NCBI GenBank assembly: GCA_963995505.1
Contig: OZ023190.1
Span: 19,648,092 to 19,712,091 of the forward strand
Source of the DNA: Hypericum androsaemum
Taxonomy: Eukaryota; Streptophyta; Magnoliopsida; Malpighiales; Hypericaceae
Reading direction: 5' to 3'
Length of the DNA: 64,000 bases
Positions 33,291-45,219 of the stretch are shown here, in pieces; the stretch's first letter is position 1; the number at the start of each line of letters is the position of its first letter. The position numbers and the translations under genes are program-made. The notes under the pieces were generated by a model. It worked only from the letters and a program-made list of their open reading frames with translations. It had not been told where the DNA came from and searched no databases.

Positions 33291-34680
33291 ATCCTAAAAA
33301 GGAAATATAAAGCTGATGGATTAATCGACAAGTACAAAGCTCGATTGGTAGCTAAGGGGTTCAAACAGAAGGAGGGACATGATTTCTTTGACACGTATTC
33401 ACCGGTCACAAGAATTACATCAATTAGAGTACTCATAGCTGTTGCGGCACTCTATAATCTCGAGATCTACCAAATGGACGTAAAAACAGCTTTCCTAAAT
33501 GGAGAACTGGAAGAGGAGATATACATGGAGCAACCTGAAGGGTTTGTGGCTCCTGGTCAAGAGCATAAAGTGTGTCGGCTAGTCAAGTCACTATACGGGC
33601 TAAAACAAGTGCCGAAATAGTGGCACGAGAAATTTGACAGGACAATGCTGTCGAATGGATTTAAGATCAATGAGTGCGATAAATGTGTTTACATTAAGGG
33701 CACACCTGAAGCTTACGTAATTGTATGTCTCTACGTAGATGACTTACTAATTGTGGGAAGCAATAAAGAGGTTATTGTGAAAACTAAGAACATGTTAAAG
33801 GACCACTTTGACATGAAAGATATGGGTCTGGAAGACGTCATACTAGGAATAAAAATCTATAGGAAAGCTGACGAAATTATCTTGACGCAATCCCACTACG
33901 TGGAAAGCGTGCTCAAGAAATTTGAAGCTTTTGACAAACCTCCGGGTAAGACTCTAGTAGATTTAAATCTACACTTAGCCAAGAATCGAGGGGACCCAGT
34001 ATCTCAATTGAGGTATGCGCAAATTATCGGGAGCTTGATGTATTTAACAAACTGCACACGTCCCGATATTGTGTACTCAGTTAGTAAGCTTAGTAGATTC
34101 ACAAGTGATCCAGGGAAGGATCACTGGCTAGCTCTGGAAAGGATTTTACGGTATTTAAAACATACCATAAACCATGGCATATATTATGCTAAATATCCAG
34201 CTGTATTAGAAGATACAGTGACGCAAACTGGATATCAGACACTAAGGACTCCAAATCCACGAGTGGATACGTATTCACCATAGGAGGAGGAGCAGTGTCT
34301 TGGAAGTCCTCTAAACAAACATGCATAGCTCGATCCACTATGGAGTCAGAGTTTATAGCACTAGACAAAGCTGGGGAAGAAGCTGAATGGCTCAGAAACT
34401 TCCTAGAGGATATTCCGTGGTGGAGCAAACTGGTGCCTCCTGTATTGATACATTGTGATAGCATGTCTGCAATCAGGAGAGCACAAAGTACAATGTACAA
34501 CGAAAAGTCTCGACATATCCATCGGAGACACAATATCGTTAGATAGTTGATCTCTAGTGGGGTGATCACCATTAATTACGTAAAGTCCAAGGACAACTTA
34601 GCTGATCCTTTTACGAAATGAATCAATAGAGATCAAATGTACAACGCAGTAAGGGCAATGGGATTAAAATCTACACACTA
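33291..34680 (+). pseudogene. Copia 1 reverse transcriptase and RNase H
   Basis: Reverse transcriptase blocks are [51 protein letters not shown] and the catalytic YVDDLLIVG. RNase H blocks are [30 protein letters not shown] and IHCDSMSAI. Breaks are TAG at 33618 before the WHEKF block, a frameshift near 34220, TAG near 34543 and TGA near 34619. Confidence 0.9.
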
Positions 34681-35223
34681 AAGAACGTCCATAGCGGTAA
34701 CTCAACCATGATGAGTGGAGATCCCACAAATTTGGTTCAATGAGACAACTAAGTTTTGGAGGGTTCAGTTAATCACCTGGAACCTATCTCATTCTCAGAA
34801 GCTGCCCAGGTGTTAACCTACAGAGGTGTGGTAAGGTTAAGCTTTACGCTTTTAATGATTCCTACACCTTGATAAAGGTGGAGTATGGCAGGATACACCT
34901 GATAGGAGATCACCTATGTAAGTGTGATGTGAGTATGCTTCAAATGGAAAAAACACTTATGAATCCAAGATACGGTCCATGGCCGAAACGGACACAACGT
35001 GAGAACCCAAATATACTAGGGTTATTATTGTGTAAATATTATTGTCTTGGTTTACGCCAAAAGCTGACGGTTCAAGACATCACGTTCACCGAGCAGCGAG
35101 TAAATCCGATAACATATTACTAGAGAAGGTTCAAAGCCACAAGCTACCTGTCTCGATGCAATAATAACACGTCAGAACTTTCGATTAGGTCTGCATGCAT
35201 TGGTCATCATTCATATGGGGGAT

Positions 35224-36165
35224 TGTTGGATTTGTGAATGAGCCCAAAGAAGGCCCAAAGCCCAAAAGCCCAAAGTCAAGTTAAGGTGTTAAGAAGTGGA
35301 GGTGTACCACATTGAATAGAGCAAGGAGAATTTCTTTGTTTATAAGGAATTCCTTCCTCTCCTCACCTCTCAACTTGGTTGACTACCCAAAGTTGACCCA
35401 CCGCTAACTGCGAGGACGGTGCGAAGCACCTCCGAGCACGAGCACGGGCACGGGCACGGGCACGGGGGGCTGGGGCCAGGATCGGGCGCTTGGGCGCTTT
35501 GTGGCGTATTGGGCACTTGAGGCGCACTTGGCACTTCGCACGCTGCCATGTCGCGAGGAGCTAGAAGAGCTCTAAAGTTTTGCAAATTTTGGAGCACTCC
35601 AGACAGGTGACGGGACACGAGGATGAGCGGATAACGTTATCCGTATCCCGACGGGACGCGAGTACGAACGGGTGCGATGAGACTGGATAAGGCTAACTTC
35701 CGAAGGGACACGAAGGGCCCTACAGACAGGCAACAAGGCTTATCCAGAAGGGCCTCCGAAGAGACACGACCGTTCAGACAGCCAACGCCAACGGACGCGT
35801 CCCTTCGGGGTGGCTGGTTCCCTGCCTCTTCCAGCCTATAAATGGGCCTGCCCCCTTGCCATTTGAATCATCCCAGCAGCAAGTGCATTCCATAAGTATT
35901 GTTGTCTTCTCCTCTCCCCCCGTTCTTCACTTACAAATAGTCCATCCGAAAGTTCTGGGTATATAAGGGTTCGCCCGAAAGTTTTGAGATACGTGTGCAA
36001 CGTTCTTGGAAACGCCCGAACAGTCGTTGTATCTTGGGGACAATTGCCGTAGCCCGTACCACACTGAAATATACGGGGCAATCTCATCTTACGGAGAAAG
36101 TGTCCAACACTTGCCTCGACTGCCGTAGATCCTAATCAAGTACACCGAACCCTCCGAAAATAACA
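35224..36165 (+). repeat. 3' LTR of copia 1
   Basis: Starts TGTTGGATTTG directly after the G-rich polypurine tract (tatgggggat) and ends ctccgaaaataaca. It contains TATAAATGGG near 35837. It is the fuller of the two LTRs (942 bp). Confidence 0.87.
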
Positions 36166-36420
36166 CATTCTTCATCATTGGGCCTAAAAGGCTCGTTGTC
36201 TTCTTCAACGTCCTTTCCCGCCAAAGCTGTCTCCGCAACTTCGATAGGAAAAGTGGCAGCTTCAATGAGAATACTCGTAGGTAGCTCTCCAATGGGCAGG
36301 TTGAAGAAGACGAAAGGTGATTTCAACACGGCTCAACAAGCTCTAGCCCGCAACGGTCAATGGCTAGTGACTGTTGCGTGAGTTTAAGGCATTCTGCGCG
36401 CTTCCTCTTCCAATGGAGAT
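36166..36420 (-). other. Open stretch of unknown origin beside copia 1
   Basis: The minus strand is open for about 60 codons and reads FVFFNLPIGELPTSILIEA followed by an acidic end (DVEEDNEPFRPNDEE). It stops being open exactly at the LTR edge. It could be a piece of a host gene or of another retroelement. It is not recognised. Confidence 0.3.
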
Positions 36421-36444
36421 TACGCGCCTCTCCGAAATTAACGG

Positions 36445-36572
36445 CTAGTTGTAATTAAGCCATAATTAGTTAACAATTTATTAGATTAGCTGTATATATA
36501 TGTACCCTTGTAACCTTATTCGTCCAAGTGAGTATAATATATTCGATCATCAAATTTTCATGGTATCAGAGC
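36445..36572 (+). mobile_element. Copia LTR end with primer binding site
   Basis: LTR-like 3' portion (tgtaattaagcc, tgtacccttgtaacc, tattcgatcatc, ending ttttca). The perfect tRNA-Met site TGGTATCAGAGC follows at 36561-36572. The internal region is lost within a few tens of bases. Confidence 0.78.
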
Positions 36573-37296
36573 CATACATGACACAACATTAGTCGCTTAA
36601 AATATGAAAATTTATATTTTTTATTTCTCTATAAAATAATGCCCAATATTTTAAATTCTTATTTTTTAGTTCTATATAAATAGAGTCTAATTTTTTAACT
36701 CTCTATGAAATTTCATATATATAATACATGTAGGTAGACAAGAGTGAGGAGGAGGAGGAGGAGGAATTGTGTTGTATAATTGGTGGAGTGAGGAATATGT
36801 GAACAGTTGTTAAATGAATATAACATGAAGGTGGTTGTTTTTTTTAAAGATAGAATTATATCAATCTTGGTATTATGTATAACTTTGTAAAAGGGTGAAA
36901 AATTTTCACACAAGAACACTACTGATCTCTGTACAACCTTCCACATAAAGAGATGAGCAAGAGGTTAACTAAGACTATAACTAAAGAGAGAGATTTCTGC
37001 GGCAAATCTTCCCAAAGTTAAACAAAAGAGGCCGAAGTCCACCATGCACTAGCTAAAGTGAAGGTGGTTGTTGTACAAGTTAAATTGTGGGTAGCTAATT
37101 TTTAGTGCGACTAGGAGTTATAGAGTAGTTTTTCAGAAAAAAGATTGGAAGTTATGGAGTGGGGTTTGGATTTTGGGAGGAATAATGGAGGCCTATAGTG
37201 GAATATTCGGGGAGGATCGAGGGTACCAGTTGCTGTCCACCTTAGATACGCAATTTAGCCAACTAAAACTTAGGATAAGGATATTCCTCTTATGGG
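36573..37296. other. Spacer without gene
   Basis: AT-rich with a short GGA run near 36750. Nothing is recognised. Confidence 0.4.
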
Positions 37297-37303
37297 CGAT
37301 TCT

Positions 37304-37613
37304 GGGAATGTATTTGGTTCTAGACGCGTAAAAAACTCTAGGACCGTTGTAGAGGATAAAATAGTTCGCGCAGTTATGATAAAATAGTTAGCGCGGAATA
37401 GTCCCGATTTATCCGGGGTAAATGAAGTTGGATAAAATGGTTCTTTGGTTATGATAAAATGGTTCGCCCAGTTATGATAAAATAGTTTTACGAGATCGTC
37501 CCGGGATAAAAGTGGTTGGATAAAATGGTTTGCCCACTTATGATAAAGTGATTTTACGGAAAGTCCATCGAGGACCGTCCTGAAAACAGAATTTCAGAAC
37601 CAAATCAGGCCCC
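37304..37613. mobile_element. hAT-like MITE with internal repeats
   Basis: 310 bp. The ends read gggaatgtatttggttct and, inverted, ggggcctgatttggttct. It is flanked by an 8-bp duplication matching at 7 of 8 (GCGATTCT at 37296-37303, CCGATTCT at 37613-37620, sharing one base with the end). The interior repeats the words ttatgataaaatagtt and ggataaaatggtt several times. hAT assignment is inferred from the 8-bp duplication and the ends. Confidence 0.68.
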
Positions 37614-37689
37614 CGATTCTGGGAACCTTTCATAATTTTGTGTGGCTGCTTCGCTAAGCTATGCACATTTTTTTCAATATTAGTCGTTT

Positions 37690-38065
37690 GGTTCACGTAA
37701 TAAAAAATTAGAATTTCAAAAAATTATTGAATTTAAATTTTACGAATGAAAAATATCATTTAAAAATTATCTCTGTATAGAACTCGATGGCCATCAGGTA
37801 GTAAAAAATTTGATAAGATTACGTGGATTTGAAATTAGGAATAAAAAATATCATTAAATCATTTTTATATAGAACTCCATGGTCATCAAGTAGTAAGAGA
37901 TTTGATAAAATTATATTAGATTCAAATTTTACGAACAAAAAATATCGTTAAAAAGTCATCTCTATACATTCATCGTAAGAGATTAACTTTTAAGATTTTA
38001 TTAAATTTAAACTTTACAAATAAAACTTATCATTGAAAAAGTCATTTCTATTCATAATTAGGCTT
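37690..38065. repeat. AT-rich tandem repeat, about 92-bp period
   Basis: Units containing tatagaactc-atgg-catca, ttgataa-atta and aaaaatatcatt recur three to four times, decaying to the right. For example, aactcgatggccatcagg at 37781 matches aactccatggtcatcaag at 37873. Confidence 0.65.
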
Positions 38066-38920
38066 GATTCCAATTACAAGAAATTCACCCAAAAATTGTG
38101 CTTTTTTGTCTCTTAAGCCACCTTCACCTAATTTAGGTTCCATATTATTCATCCACTAGTATCAGTTTTAGATATATGTCCTATGGCTTCACGATTGTAT
38201 CCAATTGAGGTTATTATTGCTGAAAGAGGTTTTTTATTTTTGGGCGGACTCTACTCAAAACAGATTTTAATTAGGAACCCTTTAGGCAAATTGATTTTAT
38301 ATCACTATTTATGGCTAGTAACATTTTACATATTAAAAATATCTTCAATTGATATCTAGATTCAGCTCTAGCTTAGGCATATATGAGAATATACTCCCTA
38401 ATGAGGTAAAAATTCCCTTCTCGCTTTGTTTTTTTTTGAACATATAAAACTCCCTTCTCGCTCATGATTCCAGTTTTCCCCCTTGTGTTGTTATTGTTTA
38501 ACTAAAAATTTTCAAATTTTAATTTTTAGAAATACAAAAGCGAATTTTACTGCTTTATAAAAATCTTATATGATTTAAATTTAAATTAGTTTGATATAAT
38601 AATATTTGTAGGTGGTCTAACGAGACAAATATTAATCTAATATCACCATCACCTTAGGTTTTCGCGGGAAAGAAAAATATAGAAAAGCTAATTAATAATG
38701 GTGGTGGAAGTGCACCGAAACGTATGCGGTTTAATTTGTCACTTATATTATAATCCTACACTTTGAGATGTGTGACAAATAAAGAGAGGGAGGGTGGTGG
38801 GTGACTCTCTTTTTTTTTAAAGATGGTGGGTGACTCGTCAATCCATACCGTATTGCCTCACGCCCAAACACCCATTATTATTCCATAACGACGATTACTC
38901 CCACTTTACGTACCTTTCTC
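38066..38920. other. Spacer without gene
   Basis: AT-rich 855 bp. Nothing is recognised. Confidence 0.4.
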
Positions 38921-39442
38921 CCCAAAGAGCTATAGAGAAGGAAAGGAGAAGATGAACGAAAGAGAGATATTTTGGAACTCACTTGTATTCACAATTAATT
39001 GAGTGAGTAGAGTTTTACAAGAGTATTTACATATATACTAGTTAAAAGCTAAAAATGGACTACCCTGATTTGTACATAAAACTATGAGACTATAAATAAA
39101 ATATTTACAAAAGACAAAGGATAGTCATCACCCCTCGTAACCGAAAATCATTCTGGGATCTATTCCCGAGAATATTCCTCTGGGATTTGTGCAGCATGTT
39201 TCCTGGCCGTTGCGTGAGCTGGCGCAACCTCCTTCACGTGCTTGGTCACGTGAGTGACTTGAGATGTGATTCGGGCTTCGTGGGCTTCATGGGCTGAGCA
39301 GGTTTACACTTCATTTTCTTCTTCTGAGCCCAGAAATACTTAACCAATTTCACAGCTATAGGATCGAAAATTCTTTCTTCGCGATCACCATCTTCAACGT
39401 CTAATTCACCTTCTTCCTCATGAATTGATTTGAAGTTTAATA
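38921..39442 (-). repeat. 3' LTR of copia 2
   Basis: Pairs with 43827-44382. The last 20-30 bp next to the primer site in the other LTR are not present here. Confidence 0.87.
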
Positions 39443-39445
39443 GCC

Positions 39446-40900
39446 CCTCGCAAGCTGGACTGTGTATACTATACAGTCCAAGCTTGACAGCATGAGAGAA
39501 GAATAGAGAAGGCGCCAACGGCTTTGTCAAAATGTCTATAGTTTGACGAGTTGCAGAGACATGAAAGAGCTTGAGAAGCCAGGATTGAACATTCTCTCTG
39601 ATAAGATGGCAATCTAGCTCAATGTGCTTAGTGCACTCATGAAACACCAAGTTCTCAGCGATGTGAATAGCAGACTTGTTATCACAAAAAACTGAGGCTG
39701 ATGGGATGTGATGAATTTGTAGCTCATTAAGCATATAAAACAACCACTTAATTTTGCAGCCAAAAGAAGTCAGAGCCCTGTACTCAGCTTTCGAGGAGCT
39801 TCTAGAGATGGCAGGTTATTTCTTGGACTTCCAGAATACTAAGGAGTTCCCTATCACCTCATATCTGGACAAGCTGCACAATTTGCATCAGAGTAACCTG
39901 ATAGTTTAATATCTGAGTTTGCAGGAAAGAAAAGAGTAAGACCTTTGATGTAATGTAGAATCCAGTGGACTGCCTTTTGATGAACAATCAAAGGATGACT
40001 GAGGAACTGACTCAGTTTGTGAGTAGCAAAGCAGATGTGAGGCCGTGTAGTTGTTAAGTATAAAAGTTTACCAATCAATCTCCTATAAGAAGAAGCATCA
40101 GCAATTGCAGGTGAATCATCATCATTGCTAAGCTTGAGATTATGAACAATAGGAGTCTTCATGCATTTGCTATTGAAAAAGCCTGTATTTATAAGAATAT
40201 CAATAGCATATTTTCTCTGAAAAATGTGTATACCAGATTTGGAACGAGCTACCTCCATGCCCAAAAAGTACTTGAGTTTTTTCAAATCTTTGATCTTAAG
40301 TTGATCATGTAAGGACTTAACTTTTTGGATCTGATCTATGCCATCTCCTGCTACTATAATGTCATCAACATAAACAAGAAGACATATAAATGATGTGGGA
40401 AGCTTGAGCATGAACATGGAAGAATCAGGAATAGCTTGTTTGAAGCCAAAAGATAGCAGCAAATTGGACAACTTCTCAAACTATTGTCTACTAGCTTGTT
40501 TAAATCCATACAAGGACTTGTTTAACTTACAAACCTAGTTTTGAGAAGCTGAAAGACCAAGTGGAAGCTTCATATACGCTTCCTCACAGAGCTCACCATG
40601 CAAGAATGCATTATTGACATCAAGTTGTTCTAAAAACCAATTTTTAGCAGCAGCAACTGCGGAAACCAATCTGACAGAGGTTATCATAACAACTGGTGAA
40701 AAAGTATCTATGTAATCAATCCCAAAAGTTTTTGTATAATCTTTGGCTACTAATCTGGTTTTGAACCTTTCAATTGTGCCATCAGCATTGCGCTTAATCT
40801 TGTAAATCCATTTATACCCAATGGCTTGCTTCCCTGGTGGAAGATCAACAATATCCTAGGTAGCATTGGTGTCTAGAGTAATTAGTTCAAATTGTATTGC
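39446..40900 (-). pseudogene. Copia 2 reverse transcriptase and RNase H
   Basis: Minus-strand blocks: [44 protein letters not shown] (catalytic), LKKLKYFLGMEVARS and SYRRLIGKLLYL. The RNase H end is FCDNKSAIHIAENLVFHECTKH. Stops lie near 40541, 40482 and 39854, and a frame change occurs before the RNase H part. Confidence 0.9.
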
Positions 40901-41007
40901 CTCTCTCCAGCAATCATGCTTATTAGCTTCCTCAAAATTGTCAGGCTTAGTAAGCTCATTCAGAATAGTGACAAAAATACGATGAGAATCCCCAAGAAAA
41001 GCTGTAA

Positions 41008-42070
41008 TCAACACACAAGAGATGGGATATAGCACTGAATTAGAGGAGGAAGCTTCCTGACCTGATGCAGAGGGATTGGATTAGCCTTGCTGAGAGGGTA
41101 AGGTAGGATGGACGTAGTCTTGGAGGTAACTAGGAGTCTGTTTGGGTCGAGATGATCTCCTAACAGGTTGAATAGGAAATGGTGGATGAGGTGGAGCTGG
41201 GAAAGGTGGTGATGGTGATGCTCTGTCTGGTATAGCAAGTGGTTGTAATGGTGGAGGTAATGGTGGAATGGTGGAAGTGTCCTCTATAAATAAAGGACTG
41301 CTATCTGTAGTAGAACATGATCCTGTTGAATTTGTTGGCATAATGATTTGAAATGGAAAGACATGCTCCTAGAAAGTGACAACTCTAGAGAGAAAGGTAT
41401 TATAGTTGTCTAGATCATAGAGTTTAATACCCTTAATGCCAGTAGCATAACATGGGAACACACATCTTCTGGCCATAGGATTGAATTTATGAGATTTTGT
41501 CAAGGAAGATACATGACATAAGCAACCAAAAATTCTCAGATGATCATAAGTGGGAAACTTCTGATATAGAAGTTCATAAGGGGTTTTGTTGGAAAGGGAC
41601 AAGGAAGGTGTGAGGTTGATTAGATGTACTGCATGTAGGATGCAAGTCCTCCAGAATTTGATGGGGAGAAAAGCTTGAAATCTAAGAGCACGAGCAACAT
41701 TTAGAATTTGTTGATGTTTTCTTTCAATGCGCCCATTTTGTTGAGGCGTATAGGCACATGAGGTTTCATGAAGAATACCTCTAGTATGGAAGAAAGAGCT
41801 CATTATGAACTCTTTTCCTTGATCTGATCGGATTCCCTTAACATGAGTAAGAAATTATGTTTCCACCATGTTGCAGAAATTCTCCAAGTGAGTAACAACT
41901 GCAGATTTTGACTTTAGTAGATAAACCCAAATGGCTCTAGAAAAATCATCAACAATGGTCAATAAATATGTATAACCATCATAAGAAGGTATATAGTATG
42001 GATCCCAAATATCAACATGAACAAGGTCAAAACATTTAGGTACTTTACTAGCACTTGAAGAGAAAGGCAA
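41008..42070 (-). pseudogene. Copia 2 integrase
   Basis: DLVHVDIWDPYYIPSYDG and FSRAIWVYLLKSKS open the core. GIRSDQGKEFIMSSFF-type wording and HETSCAYTPQQNGRIERKHQ supply the rest of the DDE region, and IFGCLCHVSSLT lies in the C-terminal domain. A Pro/Ser-rich linker to reverse transcriptase follows (41081-41341). Stops and one frameshift are present. Confidence 0.88.
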
Positions 42071-42181
42071 CCTTTTGTGTTTAGCTAGATGATAGCTATC
42101 ACACGGTACATCAGATTCTACTGTGATAGTAGGAGTAAATTTCCTGAGAATGAGAAGCTTAGATGTAGGAATATGACTTAG

Positions 42182-43753
42182 TCAATAGTGCCAAGTATTC
42201 AGGCTATGTGGTAGGTAGTTGAAGCTGGAAGCTATGATGCAAGTGGTTGGCTTAGATGTGGGATGTTGTGTGTGTAGATAGTAGAGACCATGTCTTTTCT
42301 CAGCAATTCCAATCTTCTTCCCCTTGCCATGGTCCTGTAGAACACAATCTGTAGATGAAAAACTGAGTGAGATAGGAAAATCTCTAGTCAATTGGCTGAT
42401 TGATATCAAATTAAAAGTGAACTCTGGTACAAAGAGAACATTAAACAACAGTATGTTTGCTGTAAACTTTACAGTCCCAATGTGAGTAACTTGTATTCTG
42501 GAATCATTTGGAAGAGTCACACTAACAGATGTGATTGCCCTGCTACTGGTAAACCACTTCATAGAAGAACAAACATGTGCAGAAGCTCCAGAATCCAAAA
42601 TCCAAGTATCAGTATTAAGATAAGGACAAATCTGCTTATGCAGATTATAAATACAAATACCTGCAGAGCAATGATGTTCAAGATCAAGAACTTGTGGGAC
42701 TGAATTAGCCCTTAAAGTGATAGATTGTTGAATTAAAGTCCCTGAGAGATAGATGGTTGAATTAAAGTCATCAGACCTTGCATTTGGTCTTGAGAAAAAA
42801 CAAAAGTTGACCCTGTAGAGCCTGCAGAGCTAGCAATAATCATTAGATCACCCAGAGGTTTTGGCTTAAAACCCCTAGGAGGATAACCATGGAGCTTGAA
42901 AAACTTGTCAATAGTATCACCTTCCTTGTGACAATGAGTACAATATGGCTTATTTGAACAAAATTTCTTTAAACCAGATTGAAACCCAAATTGGTTAGCA
43001 GCAAAAATAGCAGGAGAGCTTGACTCTTTGCTTAAAATAGGAATATCAAAAACCTCTCTCATATTGTGTAACTAGAAATATTACTTTAGTCATAGTAGGA
43101 AGAGGATCCATCATAAGAATTTAAGTTCTAACATTAGAGAAGTTCTTATCTGAACCAGTCAAAAACCCGATTATAAAATCCTGATCTAGATGTTCTGCAA
43201 CCAAACTAGTAGCTGAGCAAGGAGTAGTCGAATCTGGAGCACACTTACAGATAGGAATGGGCCTAAACTATATGAGCTGGTCCCATAGAGCCTTGTATTT
43301 AGAGAAATACTCATTCACATATAAGATTCCTTGAGAGAAGTTCGAGATCTGCTTCTTTAGGTTGGCAATCTTCACAAAATCTCCACGACCAAACCTTTCT
43401 TGTAAATGATCCTATACATCAGCAGCTGTATCAAACCACAAGAGACTATCCGCAAGCTCAGGCTCTATAGATCTCATCAGCCGTATAATAACTAAGGTAT
43501 TACACCTCTTGTAAGCAGGAAGAAGAGCATCCCCTATGTCTGGAACTGGAATGGAACGATCCACAAACCCAAGTTTATTCTTGGATTCAAGAGCTTGACT
43601 CATGGCTCTCACCCATGATTGGTAATTCTTCTCGTTGAGAAGAGGAACAACCAAAACTTAAGCTAGACACTCACCAGGATGCACGAAAAATGAATTCATG
43701 AACTCTCCTGATGGAACCCTTGAATCTGACGTAGTCGCCACCGTGGTTGCCAT
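42182..43753 (-). pseudogene. Copia 2 gag and protease
   Basis: ATG at 43751-43753 (MATTVATTSDSRVPSG). The gag N-domain reads LLNEKNYQSWVRAMSQALES, and a damaged zinc knuckle with CTHCHKEGDT and HGYPPRG lies near 42880-42960. The protease motif DSGASAHVC is at about 42570-42598 and keeps its Asp. Stops lie near 43657, 43412 and 42732. Confidence 0.87.
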
Positions 43754-43814
43754 GAGATTAGATCTTCACCTGCAAAAAAGATGAAGGAAGATGAACTCAG
43801 AAAATAGAGCTAAA

Positions 43815-43826
43815 GCTCTGATACCA
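43815..43826 (-). promoter_or_regulatory. Primer binding site of copia 2
   Basis: TGGTATCAGAGC on the minus strand (tRNA-Met), directly next to the 5' LTR. Confidence 0.88.
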
Positions 43827-44382
43827 TATTAAGAAACCTAATCCTCCCGATTTGAGCTCAAAGAGCTATAAAGAAGGAAAGGAGAAGATGACCACAAGAG
43901 AGAAATATTTTAGAACTCACTTGTATTCACAATTAACTAAGTGAGTAGAGTTTTACAAGAGTATTTACATATATACTAGCCAAAAGCTAAAAATGGACTA
44001 CCTTAATCTGTACATAAAACTATGGGACTATAAATATAATATGTACAAAAGATTAAGGGTAATCATCACCCCTCATAACCGAAAATCATTCTAGGATCCC
44101 GTTCCAGGGAATATTCCTCTGAGATTTGCGCTGTATGTTTCTTGGTTGTTGCGTAAGCTGGCGCAGCCTCCTGCACGTGCTTGGTCACGTGAGTGACTTA
44201 AGCTGTGATCCGGGTTTCGTGGGCTTCATGGGCTGAGCATGTTTACGCTTCATTTTCTTCTTGTGAGCCCAGAAGTACTTAACCAATTTTGCAGCTATAG
44301 GACCAATAATTATTTCTTCGCGATCACCATCTTCAACATCCAATTCAGTTTCTTCCTCATGAATTGATTTGAAGTTTAATAA
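43827..44382 (-). repeat. 5' LTR of copia 2
   Basis: Pairs with 38921-39442 and ends at the primer site. Confidence 0.87.
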
Positions 44383-44711
44383 AGAACCAAATCCAGAAAG
44401 GGTGACAAATCTGCGCTCGCATTCAGAGAAAAAGAAATCATAGAAAGTTCAATTTAGATTTGTAGTATATTATATCTTTAGATTTCTTTATAATCTACAA
44501 CTGTACTAAACAAAATGAAGAAAGGGTGAACCACAGGAAACATCCCCAAGTACCCCAATATCCAAAATTTAGTCAGGAGGAGCAAAAAGGTACCCTTTGA
44601 ATCTTAAAATAATCACACTTGGGGAGGAGGCAAACACTTACTCTGGCAGTCTAATCTGCATTAATAAGCACAAACTTGTTCCTATTGTTGTGAGACCCAA
44701 CAAAAAGCCGA

Positions 44712-44905
44712 CCCCCAGTGTTTTACATCACCTCCACCGATGCCTCGTCCTCGAGTGCAGCCCATATCTTCCCCCAAGATCGAGTTTATTATCACCAATC
44801 TGGTCACCGATATCCTCATCTAGTACAAGGGCATGCTGCTAGACTTGTTCTGCGAGGGGCACTCCATTGTGGTGGAAGGGTTTGTGCCATTCGAAGGGGA
44901 GAATA
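44712..44905 (+). pseudogene. CcmE-like (cytochrome c maturation heme chaperone) fragment
   Basis: Plant CcmE is a nuclear-encoded mitochondrial heme chaperone. In one frame the DNA reads PVFYITSTDA. In another frame it reads SSPKIEFIITNLVTDIL, a TAG, then YKGMLLDLFCEGHSIVVEGF. These are the conserved beta-barrel segments of CcmE (VFYVTPTDA; EMEFVVTDL; FREGHSVVVEGF). The stretch with the heme-binding His lies between them and is missing. It is a short, frameshifted, stop-containing relic. It sits about 330 bp left of a MULE end and may have been captured by it. Confidence 0.75.
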
Positions 44906-45219
44906 GGAGGAGCAGGGGCGGCCGAAGGGCGGGGTCTGAGATAAGGCGCGAACCGAGGAGCATTAGTTAGGATATTGGTTCGAGAATATCTTATTTTCAG
45001 TGAGGACAACCCTCGCTGATTTTGATAAAGAGATGATTTCAGTCATATGATATTATGATGATTGTGTTGCTTACTCCACATTGTTTTTTTGATGTTGTAA
45101 TGTTTGATGAATTAGCTTTTTTTAAATATAATATATGTCATATAGCTTTTTTTAAACTAATTTTTGATGTTCATAGTGAGATCTTGAAAAAATATATTTT
45201 TTAAAATATATTTTTTTTA

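Larger units (their letters stand above)
29945..36165 (+). mobile_element. Ty1/copia retrotransposon 1, both LTRs, dead
   Basis: About 6.2 kb in the order LTR, gag, protease, integrase, reverse transcriptase, RNase H, polypurine tract, LTR, which is the copia order. Both LTRs share aatttctttgtttataagg, acctctcaacttggttgac and the end ctccgaaaataa. Many in-frame stops break gag-pol. No matching 5-bp duplication was seen at the flanks (aatat and cattc), so one end may have been rearranged. Confidence 0.93.
38921..44382 (-). mobile_element. Ty1/copia retrotransposon 2, both LTRs, dead
   Basis: About 5.5 kb on the minus strand with LTRs at both ends and copia domain order. The two LTRs align along their whole length (gtattcacaattaa, aagctaaaaatgga, cttggtcacgtgagtgact, gaattgatttgaagttt). 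Reading frames are broken many times. Confidence 0.93.
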
